From positions 124,001 through 188,000 of the forward strand of contig NZ_LMFR01000012.1 in NCBI RefSeq assembly GCF_001426925.1: DNA of 64,000 bases, read 5' to 3'. Source of the stretch: Microbacterium sp. Root53 (GTDB lineage: Bacteria > Actinomycetota > Actinomycetes > Actinomycetales > Microbacteriaceae). The translations under genes were made by a program, and so were the position numbers. Numbering within the stretch: position 1 is the stretch's first letter; each line of letters opens with the position of its first letter. The notes under the pieces were generated by a model, which saw only the letters and a program-made list of their open reading frames with translations, was not told the origin of the DNA and did not search any database. Below, piece after piece: positions 7,658-15,395 of the stretch.

Positions 7658-8646
7658 CGGTTCTCCTTGCGGGTGGTGGGGTGATGGTGGGTGTGCACGC
7701 CGAGCCCTTCCAGCAGGCCCGTGCGCAGATCCGCGAGCGCGCGATCGGCGCGGTCGCGAGGTCGGGAGCCCGGGACGGTGACGACCCGGGCGATGGAGCG
7801 GGGCGCGCCGGGGGCGGCCGCGGTCGCGGGCTCGTGGCGCTCCACGGCGACGGGCACCGCAGCTCCGGCGTCGCCGATGCCGGCGCCGGAGCCCAGGGCG
7901 ACGACACGCGCGCGCTGGGCTGCGGGCGCCTCGGTCGGGTCGACGGCCGGGGCGTGGAGCGAGCGCAGCAGCAGGACGCGGTCGCCCAGATACAGGGCCT
8001 CCTCGACGTCGTGCGTAACGAGCAGGATGGTCGTCGGCTCGGCCGCGTGGATGTCCAGCAGCAGGTCCTGCATCCGCAGCCGCGTGAGCGCGTCGAGCGC
8101 GCCGAACGGCTCGTCGAGCAGCAGCACACCGGGGTTCCGCGCCAGCGCACGCGCGAGCGAGGCGCGCTGCGCCATGCCGCCCGAGACCTCGCGCGGGCGC
8201 TGGTCGGCGGCGTGCTCGAGCCCGACCAGCTGCAGCAGCTCGCGGACGCGCTCGCGCCCCTCGCGGCGGCCGGCGCGGCTGCTCAGCGTCCCGCGCGGCA
8301 GGCCGAGCTCGACGTTCTGCGCGAGCGTGCGCCACGGCAGCAGGCGCGGCTCCTGGAACGCCACGGCCGTGCGCTCATCCGTGTCAGACAGTGCGGTGCC
8401 GTCCAGGGTGATGGACCCGGCGGTCGGGGCGTCCAGCCCCGCGATCAGGCGCAGAAGCGTGGATTTGCCGCACCCGGACGGGCCGATCACCGAGAGGATC
8501 TCGCCGGGCGCGAGATCGATGTCGATGTCGCGCAGCACCTCGCGCGATCCGCCGGGCGCGGCGAAGGTGCGTCCGACGCCGGTCAGTGTGACGGCGCCGG
8601 CGCGCGCAGGGGCGACCGTTGGGGTGGGGAGGGACATCTCCCCCAT
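7654..8646 (-). CDS. ABC transporter ATP-binding protein (SsuB/TauB-like) with C-terminal extension
   Basis: About 330 residues from ATG at 8646 (ATG at 8637 is the alternative; the frame stays open to 8751). Walker A is GPSGCGKST, the Q-loop is in VAFQEPRLLPWRTLAQN, the signature is VSGGMAQRASLARALA, Walker B is VLLLDEPFGALD, and the switch His is in LLVTHDVEEAL. LPWRT after the Q-loop is typical of sulfonate/nitrate/taurine ATPases. The last ~90 residues form an Ala/Pro/Arg-rich tail ending in a His cluster (VHTHHHP), longer than in standard SsuB. It is the first gene of a six-gene operon that runs to the CoA-binding gene with every junction overlapping by 1-4 bases. Confidence 0.9.
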   Translation of the reverse strand: MGEMSLPTPTVAPARAGAVTLTGVGRTFAAPGGSREVLRDIDIDLAPGEILSVIGPSGCGKSTLLRLIAGLDAPTAGSITLDGTALSDTDERTAVAFQEPRLLPWRTLAQNVELGLPRGTLSSRAGRREGRERVRELLQLVGLEHAADQRPREVSGGMAQRASLARALARNPGVLLLDEPFGALDALTRLRMQDLLLDIHAAEPTTILLVTHDVEEALYLGDRVLLLRSLHAPAVDPTEAPAAQRARVVALGSGAGIGDAGAAVPVAVERHEPATAAAPGAPRSIARVVTVPGSRPRDRADRALADLRTGLLEGLGVHTHHHPTTRKENR

Positions 8647-8687
8647 GCTGACGCCGCGGACGCCGTCGTCCGAATCCGCGCGCAATA

Positions 8688-8695
8688 TGACGTCA
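8688..8695. promoter_or_regulatory. Palindrome TGACGTCA upstream of the transporter-acs-metY operon
   Basis: A perfect 8-bp palindrome about 42 bases upstream of the first ATG, overlapping a possible minus-strand -10 (CATATT, 8684-8689). It could be an operator. A single short palindrome can also occur by chance. Confidence 0.3.
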
Positions 8696-8756
8696 CATTC
8701 CGCCGGGACCCGCGACATCCGACAGAATTCGCCCCTGCGGCTCCCGGACACACGAA

Positions 8757-8790
8757 GACGGGGTCGGATCCCGAAGGATCCGACCCCGTC
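8757..8790 (-). terminator. rpsA terminator
   Basis: A perfect 15-bp stem with a 4-base loop (CGAA on the plus strand) lies 20 bases past the rpsA stop. It also separates the rpsA transcript from the start of the next leftward operon. Confidence 0.85.
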
Positions 8791-8809
8791 TCAGGGTGTC
8801 AGCTGAGGA

Positions 8810-10261
8810 TCAGCGACCGGCCAGCTTCTCGCGCAGAGCGGCGAGCGCCTCGTCGTCGGCCAGGGTGCCGGCGCCGGCCGACTCCGAGCTGAACGACGAG
8901 CCGGCGGCGAAGTCGTCGCCCGCCTCGGCCTCGGCCTCGGCGGCCTTGGCCACCTGAGCCTTGTGCTGCTCCCAGCGGGCCTGGGCGGCGGCGTACTCCT
9001 GCTCCCACTTCTCGCGGGCCTCGTCGAAGCCCTCGAGCCACTGGTTGGTCTCCGGGTCGAAGCCCTCGGGGTACTTGTACTCGCCGTTCTCGTCGTACTC
9101 GGTGACCATGCCGTACAGCGCCGGGTCGAACTCGGTGCCGTTGGGGTCGACCATCTCGTTCGCCTGCTTGAGCGAGAGCGAGATGCGGCGACGGTCGAGG
9201 TCGATGTCGATGACGCGGACGAAGACCTCCTCGCCCACCGAGACGACCTGCTCGGCCAGCTCGACGTGCTTCGACGACAGCTCCGAGATGTGCACGAGGC
9301 CCTCGATGCCGTCGGCGACGCGGACGAACGCACCGAACGGAACCAGCTTCGTGACCTTGCCCGGCGTGATCTGACCGATCGCGTGCGTGCGGGCGAAGAC
9401 CTGCCACGGGTCCTCCTGGGTCGCCTTGAGCGACAGCGAGACGCGCTCGCGGTCCAGGTCGACCTCGAGGATCTCGACGGTGACCTCCTGGCCGACCTCG
9501 ACGACCTCGGAGGCGTGCTCGATGTGCTTCCACGACAGCTCCGAGACGTGCACGAGGCCGTCCACGCCGCCGAGGTCGACGAACGCACCGAAGTTGACGA
9601 TCGACGAGACGACGCCCTTGCGGACCTGACCCTTGTGCAGGTTGTTCAGGAACTGCGTGCGCGTGGCCGACTGCGTCTCCTCGAGGAGGGCGCGGCGCGA
9701 GAGCACGACGTTGTTGCGGTTCTTGTCGAGCTCGAGGATCTTGGCCTCGATCTCCTGGCCGAGGTACGGCGTGAGGTCGCGGACGCGGCGCAGCTCGATG
9801 AGCGACGCGGGCAGGAAGCCGCGCAGGCCGATGTCGACGATGAGACCGCCCTTGACGACCTCGATGACGGTGCCGGTGACGACGCCGTCGTTCTCCTTGA
9901 TCTTCTCCACGTCGCCCCAGGCGCGCTCGTACTGCGCGCGCTTCTTCGACAGGATCAGACGGCCTTCCTTGTCCTCCTTCTGGAGGACCAGGGCCTCGAC
10001 GACGTCTCCGACGCTGACGACCTCGTTGGGGTCGACGTCATGCTTGATGGAGAGCTCGCGCGAGGGGATGACGCCCTCGGTCTTGAAGCTCACGTCCAGC
10101 AGCACCTCGTCGCGGTCGATCTTGACGATCGTGCCCTCGATGATGTCGCCGTCGTTGAAGGACTTGAGGGTCTTCTCGACCGCGGCCAGGAAGTCCTCAG
10201 CAGAGCCGATGTCGTTGATCGCGACCTGCTTGGTGGCCGGGGCGGTCGTTGCGTTAGTCAT
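8810..10261 (-). CDS. rpsA: 30S ribosomal protein S1
   Basis: 483 residues, the standard actinobacterial length with four S1 RNA-binding domains (about residues 37-106, 123-190, 210-278 and 295-364) and an acidic Ala/Glu-rich C-terminal tail. S1 helps the 30S subunit capture structured or leadered mRNAs. ATG at 10261 (MTNATTAPATKQVAIND) is chosen over upstream in-frame codons because the family start matches here and AAGGAC lies a short distance upstream. The repeated GFLPASLI/GLVHVSELS segments are the S1 cores. It stands alone on the minus strand with its own strong terminator. Confidence 0.97.
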   Translation of the reverse strand: MTNATTAPATKQVAINDIGSAEDFLAAVEKTLKSFNDGDIIEGTIVKIDRDEVLLDVSFKTEGVIPSRELSIKHDVDPNEVVSVGDVVEALVLQKEDKEGRLILSKKRAQYERAWGDVEKIKENDGVVTGTVIEVVKGGLIVDIGLRGFLPASLIELRRVRDLTPYLGQEIEAKILELDKNRNNVVLSRRALLEETQSATRTQFLNNLHKGQVRKGVVSSIVNFGAFVDLGGVDGLVHVSELSWKHIEHASEVVEVGQEVTVEILEVDLDRERVSLSLKATQEDPWQVFARTHAIGQITPGKVTKLVPFGAFVRVADGIEGLVHISELSSKHVELAEQVVSVGEEVFVRVIDIDLDRRRISLSLKQANEMVDPNGTEFDPALYGMVTEYDENGEYKYPEGFDPETNQWLEGFDEAREKWEQEYAAAQARWEQHKAQVAKAAEAEAEAGDDFAAGSSFSSESAGAGTLADDEALAALREKLAGR

Positions 10262-10592
10262 GTAGTGGGTTGTCCTTGTTGGATTGTTTGCTCGGGCCGC
10301 GGCTCGGTCCCGGCCTCCGGTGCCCCGGACGCGCGAGACCACGGTTCGAACCGCGGCAGTTGGATTGTTCTCTTTCATCACGCGGTGGTCCGTCGCGGGA
10401 GAACCCGGATGACGCGCACACGCGTGACAGTTCAGGCTATCAGAGTCGAGGGTCCGTTCGGGGGCCGGATGCGAGCGGATCGCCCCGCGACAGGCCACGC
10501 TCGCTCGTCCACAGCCTCAGGTCGCGGGCGATGCCTTCCTCATCACACGAGATCACCCCCGCGCGTCGGCATCGAACGCCTACGTTCGCGGC
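10262..10592. promoter_or_regulatory. Divergent intergenic region (331 bases) with rpsA leader
   Basis: No gene is seen. On the minus strand TAGCCT at 10434-10439 is a plausible -10, which would give rpsA an untranslated leader of about 165 bases. A long leader fits S1, which is autoregulated in other bacteria, but no known leader element was recognised. The right end carries the possible -10 of the 392-aa gene. Confidence 0.35.
10581..10586 (+). promoter_or_regulatory. Possible -10 of leaderless transcript for the 392-aa gene
   Basis: TACGTT ends 6 bases before the ATG at 10593. No -35 and no ribosome binding site are visible. Confidence 0.35.
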
Positions 10593-11771
10593 ATGTGCAT
10601 CACGTCGAGCCCTCGATTCTCGATCGTCGAAGTGCGTCGCATCGGCGACGCGGAACCGGAGCGGGTGTTCCGGATGCTCGCCGACGCGCCGATCCGCATT
10701 CTCGCGCGCGCCATGCAACTCACGACCGGCGACGAAAGCAGCTGGGTGCACGAAGCCGAGTCCGACTGGTCACTCGCCGAGCTCGGCCGACGCGGGTGGG
10801 ACTGGGAGGACGACGAACCGGGCTGCGACGAGCCGCTCGGCCCCGGGTACCGCGTCACCATCACCGGGTCCGAACCGGCCGAGGTCGGCGACTCCACCGT
10901 TCTCCTGCTCCGCTGCGGCGCCGAGCACCTGCCCAGGTTCTCGTGGTGGGATCTCGCGACGCCGATCGATCCGACACTTCTGCAACGCGACCTCGACATC
11001 GAGTTCGGGTTCGTGCCACGCCTGGTCGATCCCTCGCGCGCGGACGGCCCGGCACCCGGATCCCCTCTTGCAGACCTGTGCGCCCACCTGCCGCCGATCG
11101 ACCGCGTGGCATTGGAGTCCCACCTCGAACAGCATGGACTGCTGCACCCCGCTCCCCTCGATGCACGGGAGACCACGGAGCTGACGTGGGCATTCGCGGC
11201 ACTCGGCGACGCGATCGGCGGCGGCATCCCACAGGGCGCGGATGGCGGTCTCACGGCCGGATTCACCGAGGAGCTCGCGGGCACCCTGGGCTGGGAGCAC
11301 ACGCACGCGGGCGCGCTGATCGATGCCGCATGGCGGCATCGGCTGATGCGCCGGCTGCGCGGCCGGATCCTCACGACCAACCGGGGTCGGCTGAACAGCG
11401 CCAGAAGCAAGGCCGACATCGCCATTGACGCCGTCGGACTCTCCGCTCGCCATCCCTGGTCCGGGTCGCGAGAGACCGGCTCGACGCTCGCACTCCTCGC
11501 GATCGCCGACGGGATCGGCGAGCGCCTGGCCGACATCCCTTCCCTGCTCGCCGAAGCCCTCTCTCCTCTCGACGCACCCCGGGGAACGCACCCGCACGCC
11601 GAGTTCATCGGCGACCGCAGTCGCGAGACCCTCGCCCGCGACGATCTCCCCGACGTGCTCGCAGGCCTCGCTCTGCTCAGCGCACGTGGAGCACACGGCG
11701 TGATCACCCCACCGATGCGTCGACTCGCGAACCACCTCGCGGTGCAGCCGCGACGGTTCAGCCCCTTCTGA
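10593..11771 (+). CDS. Hypothetical protein, 392 aa, no recognised family
   Basis: Not recognised. The protein has no signal peptide or membrane helix. The N-terminal ~140 residues are Trp-rich and acidic (FRMLADAPIRILARAMQ, then GWDWEDDEPGCDEPLGPGY). Residues about 190-290 look helical with an RRLRGRILTTNRGRLNSARS stretch that could be a helix-wing element; this faintly recalls the C-terminal part of plasmid pRiA4b ORF-3-like proteins, a weak impression only. Many codons are less biased than in flanking housekeeping genes (for example TCC, CTC and CAT with occasional A/T third positions). The gene lies directly upstream of a toxin-antitoxin pair on the same strand, 30 bases away, and may be part of the same acquired segment. 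Confidence 0.7.
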   Translation: MCITSSPRFSIVEVRRIGDAEPERVFRMLADAPIRILARAMQLTTGDESSWVHEAESDWSLAELGRRGWDWEDDEPGCDEPLGPGYRVTITGSEPAEVGDSTVLLLRCGAEHLPRFSWWDLATPIDPTLLQRDLDIEFGFVPRLVDPSRADGPAPGSPLADLCAHLPPIDRVALESHLEQHGLLHPAPLDARETTELTWAFAALGDAIGGGIPQGADGGLTAGFTEELAGTLGWEHTHAGALIDAAWRHRLMRRLRGRILTTNRGRLNSARSKADIAIDAVGLSARHPWSGSRETGSTLALLAIADGIGERLADIPSLLAEALSPLDAPRGTHPHAEFIGDRSRETLARDDLPDVLAGLALLSARGAHGVITPPMRRLANHLAVQPRRFSPF

Positions 11772-11788
11772 AGCGAGCATGCATGTTC

Positions 11789-11794
11789 TACAAT
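11789..11794 (+). promoter_or_regulatory. -10 box of the toxin-antitoxin operon (leaderless) beside CATGCATG
   Basis: TACAAT, near consensus, ends 7 bases before ATG 11802. It overlaps an earlier ATG at 11793, so that upstream start cannot be on this transcript. A CATGCATG palindrome at 11778-11785 lies just upstream and could be the antitoxin operator. Confidence 0.55.
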
Positions 11795-11801
11795 GAAGCA
11801 C

Positions 11802-12077
11802 ATGTCGGAGATCGGGATCCGCGAGCTCAAGCAGAACGCCTCCGCCGTGGTCGCGCGGGTCACGGCGGGTGAAACCGTGGTGATCACCGACCGACGTCGC
11901 CCCGTGGCCCAGCTCTCGCCTCTGCCGCAATCGCCGCTCGAGCAGCTGCGAACGGCCGGTCAGGCCCGCACCGCGAGACGGTCGCTCGACGAGCTCGGGA
12001 TGCCACCGGGCGGCATCGACGAGAGCGGGCGGGTGACCGCGGCCCTCCTCGCGCTGCGTGAAGACGAACGGCACTGA
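11802..12077 (+). CDS. Type II antitoxin, Phd/YefM family
   Basis: 91 residues from ATG 11802. The N-terminal half has the Phd/YefM DNA-binding pattern (IGIRELKQNASAVVARVTAG, then VVITDRRRPVAQL), which dimerises and binds operator DNA. The C-terminal half (about residues 55-91) is charged and probably disordered until it wraps the toxin. It is followed two bases later by a PIN-domain toxin gene. Family knowledge: such antitoxins neutralise the toxin RNase and repress their own operon, and are degraded by proteases. ATG 11793 in the same frame is less likely because it lies inside the -10 box. Confidence 0.88.
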   Translation: MSEIGIRELKQNASAVVARVTAGETVVITDRRRPVAQLSPLPQSPLEQLRTAGQARTARRSLDELGMPPGGIDESGRVTAALLALREDERH

Positions 12078-12079
12078 GC

Positions 12080-12475
12080 GTGGCCCACTACCTGGACACG
12101 TCCGCACTGGTGAAGCTGGCCGTGCATGAGGCCGAGAGCGCGGCACTGTTCGCCTGGGCGAAGGGTTACGGCGGCGATGCGCTCGTGACGTCGGATATCG
12201 CGCGAACGGAGCTCATGCGCGCCCTGCGGCGCTCGGCTCCCGACGCCGCGCAGCGCGGGCGCATCGTGCTGGAGAGCGTCACGCTCATCGGCCTGAGCCC
12301 GCAGATCCTCGACGCGGCGGGCCGCCTCGAACCCGTGACGCTGCGCAGTCTCGACGCGATCCATCTCTCCTCAGCGCTCGCGCTGGGCGACGACCTGGAG
12401 TCGCTCGTCACCTATGACGAACGACTCGCTGACGCGACGCGCGCATACGGCATCCCTGTCACCGCACCGGCCTGA
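12080..12475 (+). CDS. PIN-domain ribonuclease toxin, VapC-like
   Basis: 131 residues from GTG at 12080. A complete PIN-domain acidic set is visible: D6 (YLDTSALVKL), E44 (ARTEL), D92 (SLDAIHL) and D113 (TYDERL). In VapC toxins these bind Mg2+ and cut specific RNAs, often tRNA or rRNA. All key residues are present, so the toxin is probably active. The partner is the Phd/YefM-type antitoxin two bases upstream; pairing of VapC with this antitoxin class is common in actinobacteria. RNA target unknown. Confidence 0.9.
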   Translation: MAHYLDTSALVKLAVHEAESAALFAWAKGYGGDALVTSDIARTELMRALRRSAPDAAQRGRIVLESVTLIGLSPQILDAAGRLEPVTLRSLDAIHLSSALALGDDLESLVTYDERLADATRAYGIPVTAPA

Positions 12476-12510
12476 TCCGCACGACGGCCCCGCCTGGATG
12501 CCCGCAGCCC

Positions 12511-12596
12511 AGGTCACATCATCCGTCGCGAGATCACATCCGTCCCGCGAGATCACCCGCGGATGCATGTCTCCTCGCCGCGCGGATGTGATCTCG
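12511..12596. repeat. Small intergenic repeat with direct and inverted copies of a GAGATCACATCCG motif
   Basis: Between the toxin gene and the glycosidase gene lie a degenerate tandem repeat (units near 12511, 12531 and 12550, about 19-20 bases each) and an exact 14-base inverted pair, CGAGATCACATCCG at 12529-12542 and its complement at 12583-12596. It could act as a bidirectional terminator for the two convergent genes, or be one copy of a dispersed intergenic element. Confidence 0.6.
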
Positions 12597-12615
12597 GTAC
12601 CGGATGGAAGCCCGC

Positions 12616-14532
12616 TCAGCCCGCGGCGAGCGCGCTCCACGCCACGACGGCCGCGGCGGCCGACCACGCCTGGGGCCGGCACGCGGCCGGGTACGGCGTG
12701 GGCGCCGCGGTCTCGGTCGCGGGGTCGCCGCTGTGCAGCTCGGGCACGCGGTACCCGAAGCCCTCCGCCGCGGCGAGCAGCCCGCCCACCACGCCGCGCG
12801 CCTCGTCGCGCAGGCCCGCGCGGAGCATGCCGTGCGCGGCGATCGCGGTGTCGTGCGCCCACACGCTGCCGCCGTGGTACGACAGCGGCCAGTAGCCGCC
12901 GGCCCCCGTGGACATGGTGCGGATGCCGTAGCCGGACGACATCGACTCCCCCAGCAGCAGCGAGGCCACGTGGCGCTCGTCGTCGGGATCGAGGATGCCG
13001 GTGCCGAGCAGATGGCCGATGTTGCTGGTGAGCGTGTCCACCGGGCGCTTGTCGCGGTCGAGCGCGACGGCGGGATAGCGACCCTCCGGGGTGGAGACCC
13101 AGTACGCGTCCGCGAACCGGCCGCGCAGCGTCGCGGCCCACTCGCGCAGGCCCGTGGCGTCCTCGCCGAAGCGATCGAGCACGTCCGCGCCCCCGAGGAC
13201 CGCCTCGTACGCGTACCCCTGCACCTCGCACAGCGCGATGGGCCCCTGCGCGAGCGCGCCGTCGCGCCACTGGATCGAGTCGCCCGAGTCCTTCCAGCCC
13301 TGGTTCGCGAGGCCGCGCCCGGATCGGTCGAGGTAGTCGAGGAACCCGTCGCCGTCGCTGTCGCCGTGCTCGGTGATCCAGGTCAGGGCGCGCCGCAGAT
13401 GCGGCAGGAGCGCGCGGACCTCGTCGTCCGGCATGCCGGCGCGCCACGCGTCGACGAGCAGGCACACCCACAGCGGCGTCGAGTCGACGCTCCCGTAGTA
13501 CGTGGGCGGCAGCACTACCTGCTCCCCCGGGATCTCGAGCGTCGTCGCGCGCAGCTCGTGCAGGATCTTGCCCGGCTCCTGCGCGGAGTCCGGATCGTCC
13601 TCGGCGCCCTGCAGACGGGCGAGGACGCGCAGCGTGGACGCCGCGATGCTCGCGTCGACAGGGAGCAGGAGACGCGCCGCCCAGATCGAGTCGCGGCCGA
13701 ACAGCGTGAAGAACCACGGCGCTCCGGCCGCGTAGAACTCGTCCTCGGGCGCGTCCGGGAGCGCGAGCCGCAGCGCGTCGAGGTCGTCGAGCGCCGTGGC
13801 GAGCCACCGGGCCAGGCGCGGCTCGGGTCCCCGGACGGATGCGGCGAGCGCCGGCGCGTCCCAGGGCGCCGGGCGCGCAGCGGGCCGCACCACGAGCGTG
13901 TCGTCCGACAGCGCGACGACCCAGTCCACCGACACGCTTCCGCGCGGGGGCGCCGAGACCCGCCACTCCAGCTCGACGAGCTCCTCCGCGATCCGCACCT
14001 CCCCCCGGTGCGCCACCACGGTGAACCGGTGCGTCCCTGCGGCGACCGCGACCGATCCCTCGGTCGACAGCACCTCGAACTCCGCCGGCTCGGCCTCCCC
14101 CGCCTTGACCGCGTGCAGCGACGCGAACTCGGGCCGCAGTCGCACGCGCAGCGTCGCCTCGACGGGGATCGAGCGCCCGTTGCGGATCTCGAGGCGCTCC
14201 CGGACGGCGGCCCCCTCCGCCGTCCGGTCGCGGATCAGGCGCACGCGCGGATCCGGCATCGCATCGTCGATCGCCCGCAGCAGCCCGGAGAACACGATGC
14301 GCGACGCGCCCGGGCGCGACGTGCCGATCCACTCGATCGGCGACTCGTCGCACGTCAGCGTGAGCGCGCGCACGTGCCGGACGTCGCCGTGGTAGATCCC
14401 GTCGATGGGCGCGGCCCCCAGGTCGCCGCCGGGGCCGGACCACACCTGCGTCGGTGCGCGCAGCACGACCTCGGCCGCGTCGAGCAGCGGCTGCAGCGGC
14501 GGGGCGGGCGCGTCGGCGTGGTCGGACGTCAT
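12616..14532 (-). CDS. Glycogen-debranching-type glycoside hydrolase (amylo-alpha-1,6-glucosidase family)
   Basis: 638 residues. The first ~210 residues form the beta-sandwich domain of bacterial debranching-type enzymes (YHGDVRHVRALTLTC near residue 47). The C-terminal ~380 residues are the (alpha/alpha)6 barrel, with FTLFGRDSIWAARLLL, NQGWKDSGDSIQWRDG and ALCEVQGYAYEA, where the acidic residues D and E are candidate catalytic ones. There is no signal peptide, so it should act in the cytoplasm on imported oligosaccharides. The ATG at 14532 overlaps the stop of the permease gene, so enzyme and transporter are co-expressed. Exact linkage specificity is not predictable; a mannosylglycerate-hydrolase-like activity is a possible alternative within the broader clan. 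Confidence 0.85.
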   Translation of the reverse strand: MTSDHADAPAPPLQPLLDAAEVVLRAPTQVWSGPGGDLGAAPIDGIYHGDVRHVRALTLTCDESPIEWIGTSRPGASRIVFSGLLRAIDDAMPDPRVRLIRDRTAEGAAVRERLEIRNGRSIPVEATLRVRLRPEFASLHAVKAGEAEPAEFEVLSTEGSVAVAAGTHRFTVVAHRGEVRIAEELVELEWRVSAPPRGSVSVDWVVALSDDTLVVRPAARPAPWDAPALAASVRGPEPRLARWLATALDDLDALRLALPDAPEDEFYAAGAPWFFTLFGRDSIWAARLLLPVDASIAASTLRVLARLQGAEDDPDSAQEPGKILHELRATTLEIPGEQVVLPPTYYGSVDSTPLWVCLLVDAWRAGMPDDEVRALLPHLRRALTWITEHGDSDGDGFLDYLDRSGRGLANQGWKDSGDSIQWRDGALAQGPIALCEVQGYAYEAVLGGADVLDRFGEDATGLREWAATLRGRFADAYWVSTPEGRYPAVALDRDKRPVDTLTSNIGHLLGTGILDPDDERHVASLLLGESMSSGYGIRTMSTGAGGYWPLSYHGGSVWAHDTAIAAHGMLRAGLRDEARGVVGGLLAAAEGFGYRVPELHSGDPATETAAPTPYPAACRPQAWSAAAAVVAWSALAAG

Positions 14533-15395
14533 TCCTTCACGGCTCCTTCGCTGGCGTTCATGATGCGGCGCTGGAACACGAAGAACAGCACCGCGACGGG
14601 GATCGTCATGATGGCCGCCGCCGCGAGCTTCAGCGGGTACTGGCTCCCCTGGCTCAGCTGCCCGCTCGCGAGCGACGCGACGCCCTTGGTGAGGGTCGTC
14701 AGCTCGGGCGACTGCGTCGAGACGATGAAGTGGTTCAGCTCGTTCCACGACCCCTGGAACGACAGGATGATGATCGTGATGAGCGCCGGGCGCGCCATGG
14801 GCAGCACGACGGACCAGAACGTGCGGAACACGCCAGCGCCGTCGATCCTCGCCTGCTCCTCGACCGCGGTCGGGATGGACTCGAAGAAGTTCTTCATGAT
14901 GAACACGCCCGCGGCATCCACCAGCAGCGGCAGCACCATGCCCGCGTACGAGTCGTACATGCCGAGCTGGTTGATCACGAGGAACTTCGGGATGAGCAGC
15001 ACGACGGCGGGCACCGACATCACCGCCACCAGGGCCGCGAACACCACACCGCGCCCGCGGAACCGCAGGCGCGCAAGGGCGTAGCCCGCGAGCGAGTTGA
15101 AGAACACCCGTCCGGCGGTGACGAGGATCGTCACGAGCGCCGAGTTCGTGAACCAGACCGGGAAGTCCGAGTGCAGGAACAGCCGCTCGTACGCGGCCCA
15201 GGTGAACGTCGCGGGGAACAGCGAGACGGGCGAGGACGCGGCCTCCGCATCCGGCTTGAACGACGTGGCCACCTGCACCAGGAACGGATAGATGTACACG
15301 AGCGCGACCGCCGCGAGCACCGCGTACAGCAGGATCTGCCGCGCCATCACCCCGCCGGATCCCGCGCGGCGCACGCGCAGCGCCGACCCGCTCAT
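14529..15395 (-). CDS. Carbohydrate ABC transporter permease (MalG-like)
   Basis: 288 residues with about six membrane helices. The EAA loop EEQARIDGAGVFRTFWSVVLP (about residue 187) contacts the ATPase. The C-terminus ends in FVFQRRIMNASEGAVKE, the typical MalG/LacG end. CUT1-type sugar permease. ATG at 15395 overlaps the stop of the upstream permease (ATGA), and its own stop overlaps the glycosidase start. No ATP-binding gene is present in the operon. In actinobacteria CUT1 importers often share one general ATPase (MsiK) encoded elsewhere, which would explain its absence. Confidence 0.92.
   Translation of the reverse strand: MSGSALRVRRAGSGGVMARQILLYAVLAAVALVYIYPFLVQVATSFKPDAEAASSPVSLFPATFTWAAYERLFLHSDFPVWFTNSALVTILVTAGRVFFNSLAGYALARLRFRGRGVVFAALVAVMSVPAVVLLIPKFLVINQLGMYDSYAGMVLPLLVDAAGVFIMKNFFESIPTAVEEQARIDGAGVFRTFWSVVLPMARPALITIIILSFQGSWNELNHFIVSTQSPELTTLTKGVASLASGQLSQGSQYPLKLAAAAIMTIPVAVLFFVFQRRIMNASEGAVKE

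Noticed and set aside
12511..12596. CRISPR array
   Set aside because: The repeat units are short, adjacent without spacers, and partly inverted; no cas genes are present.
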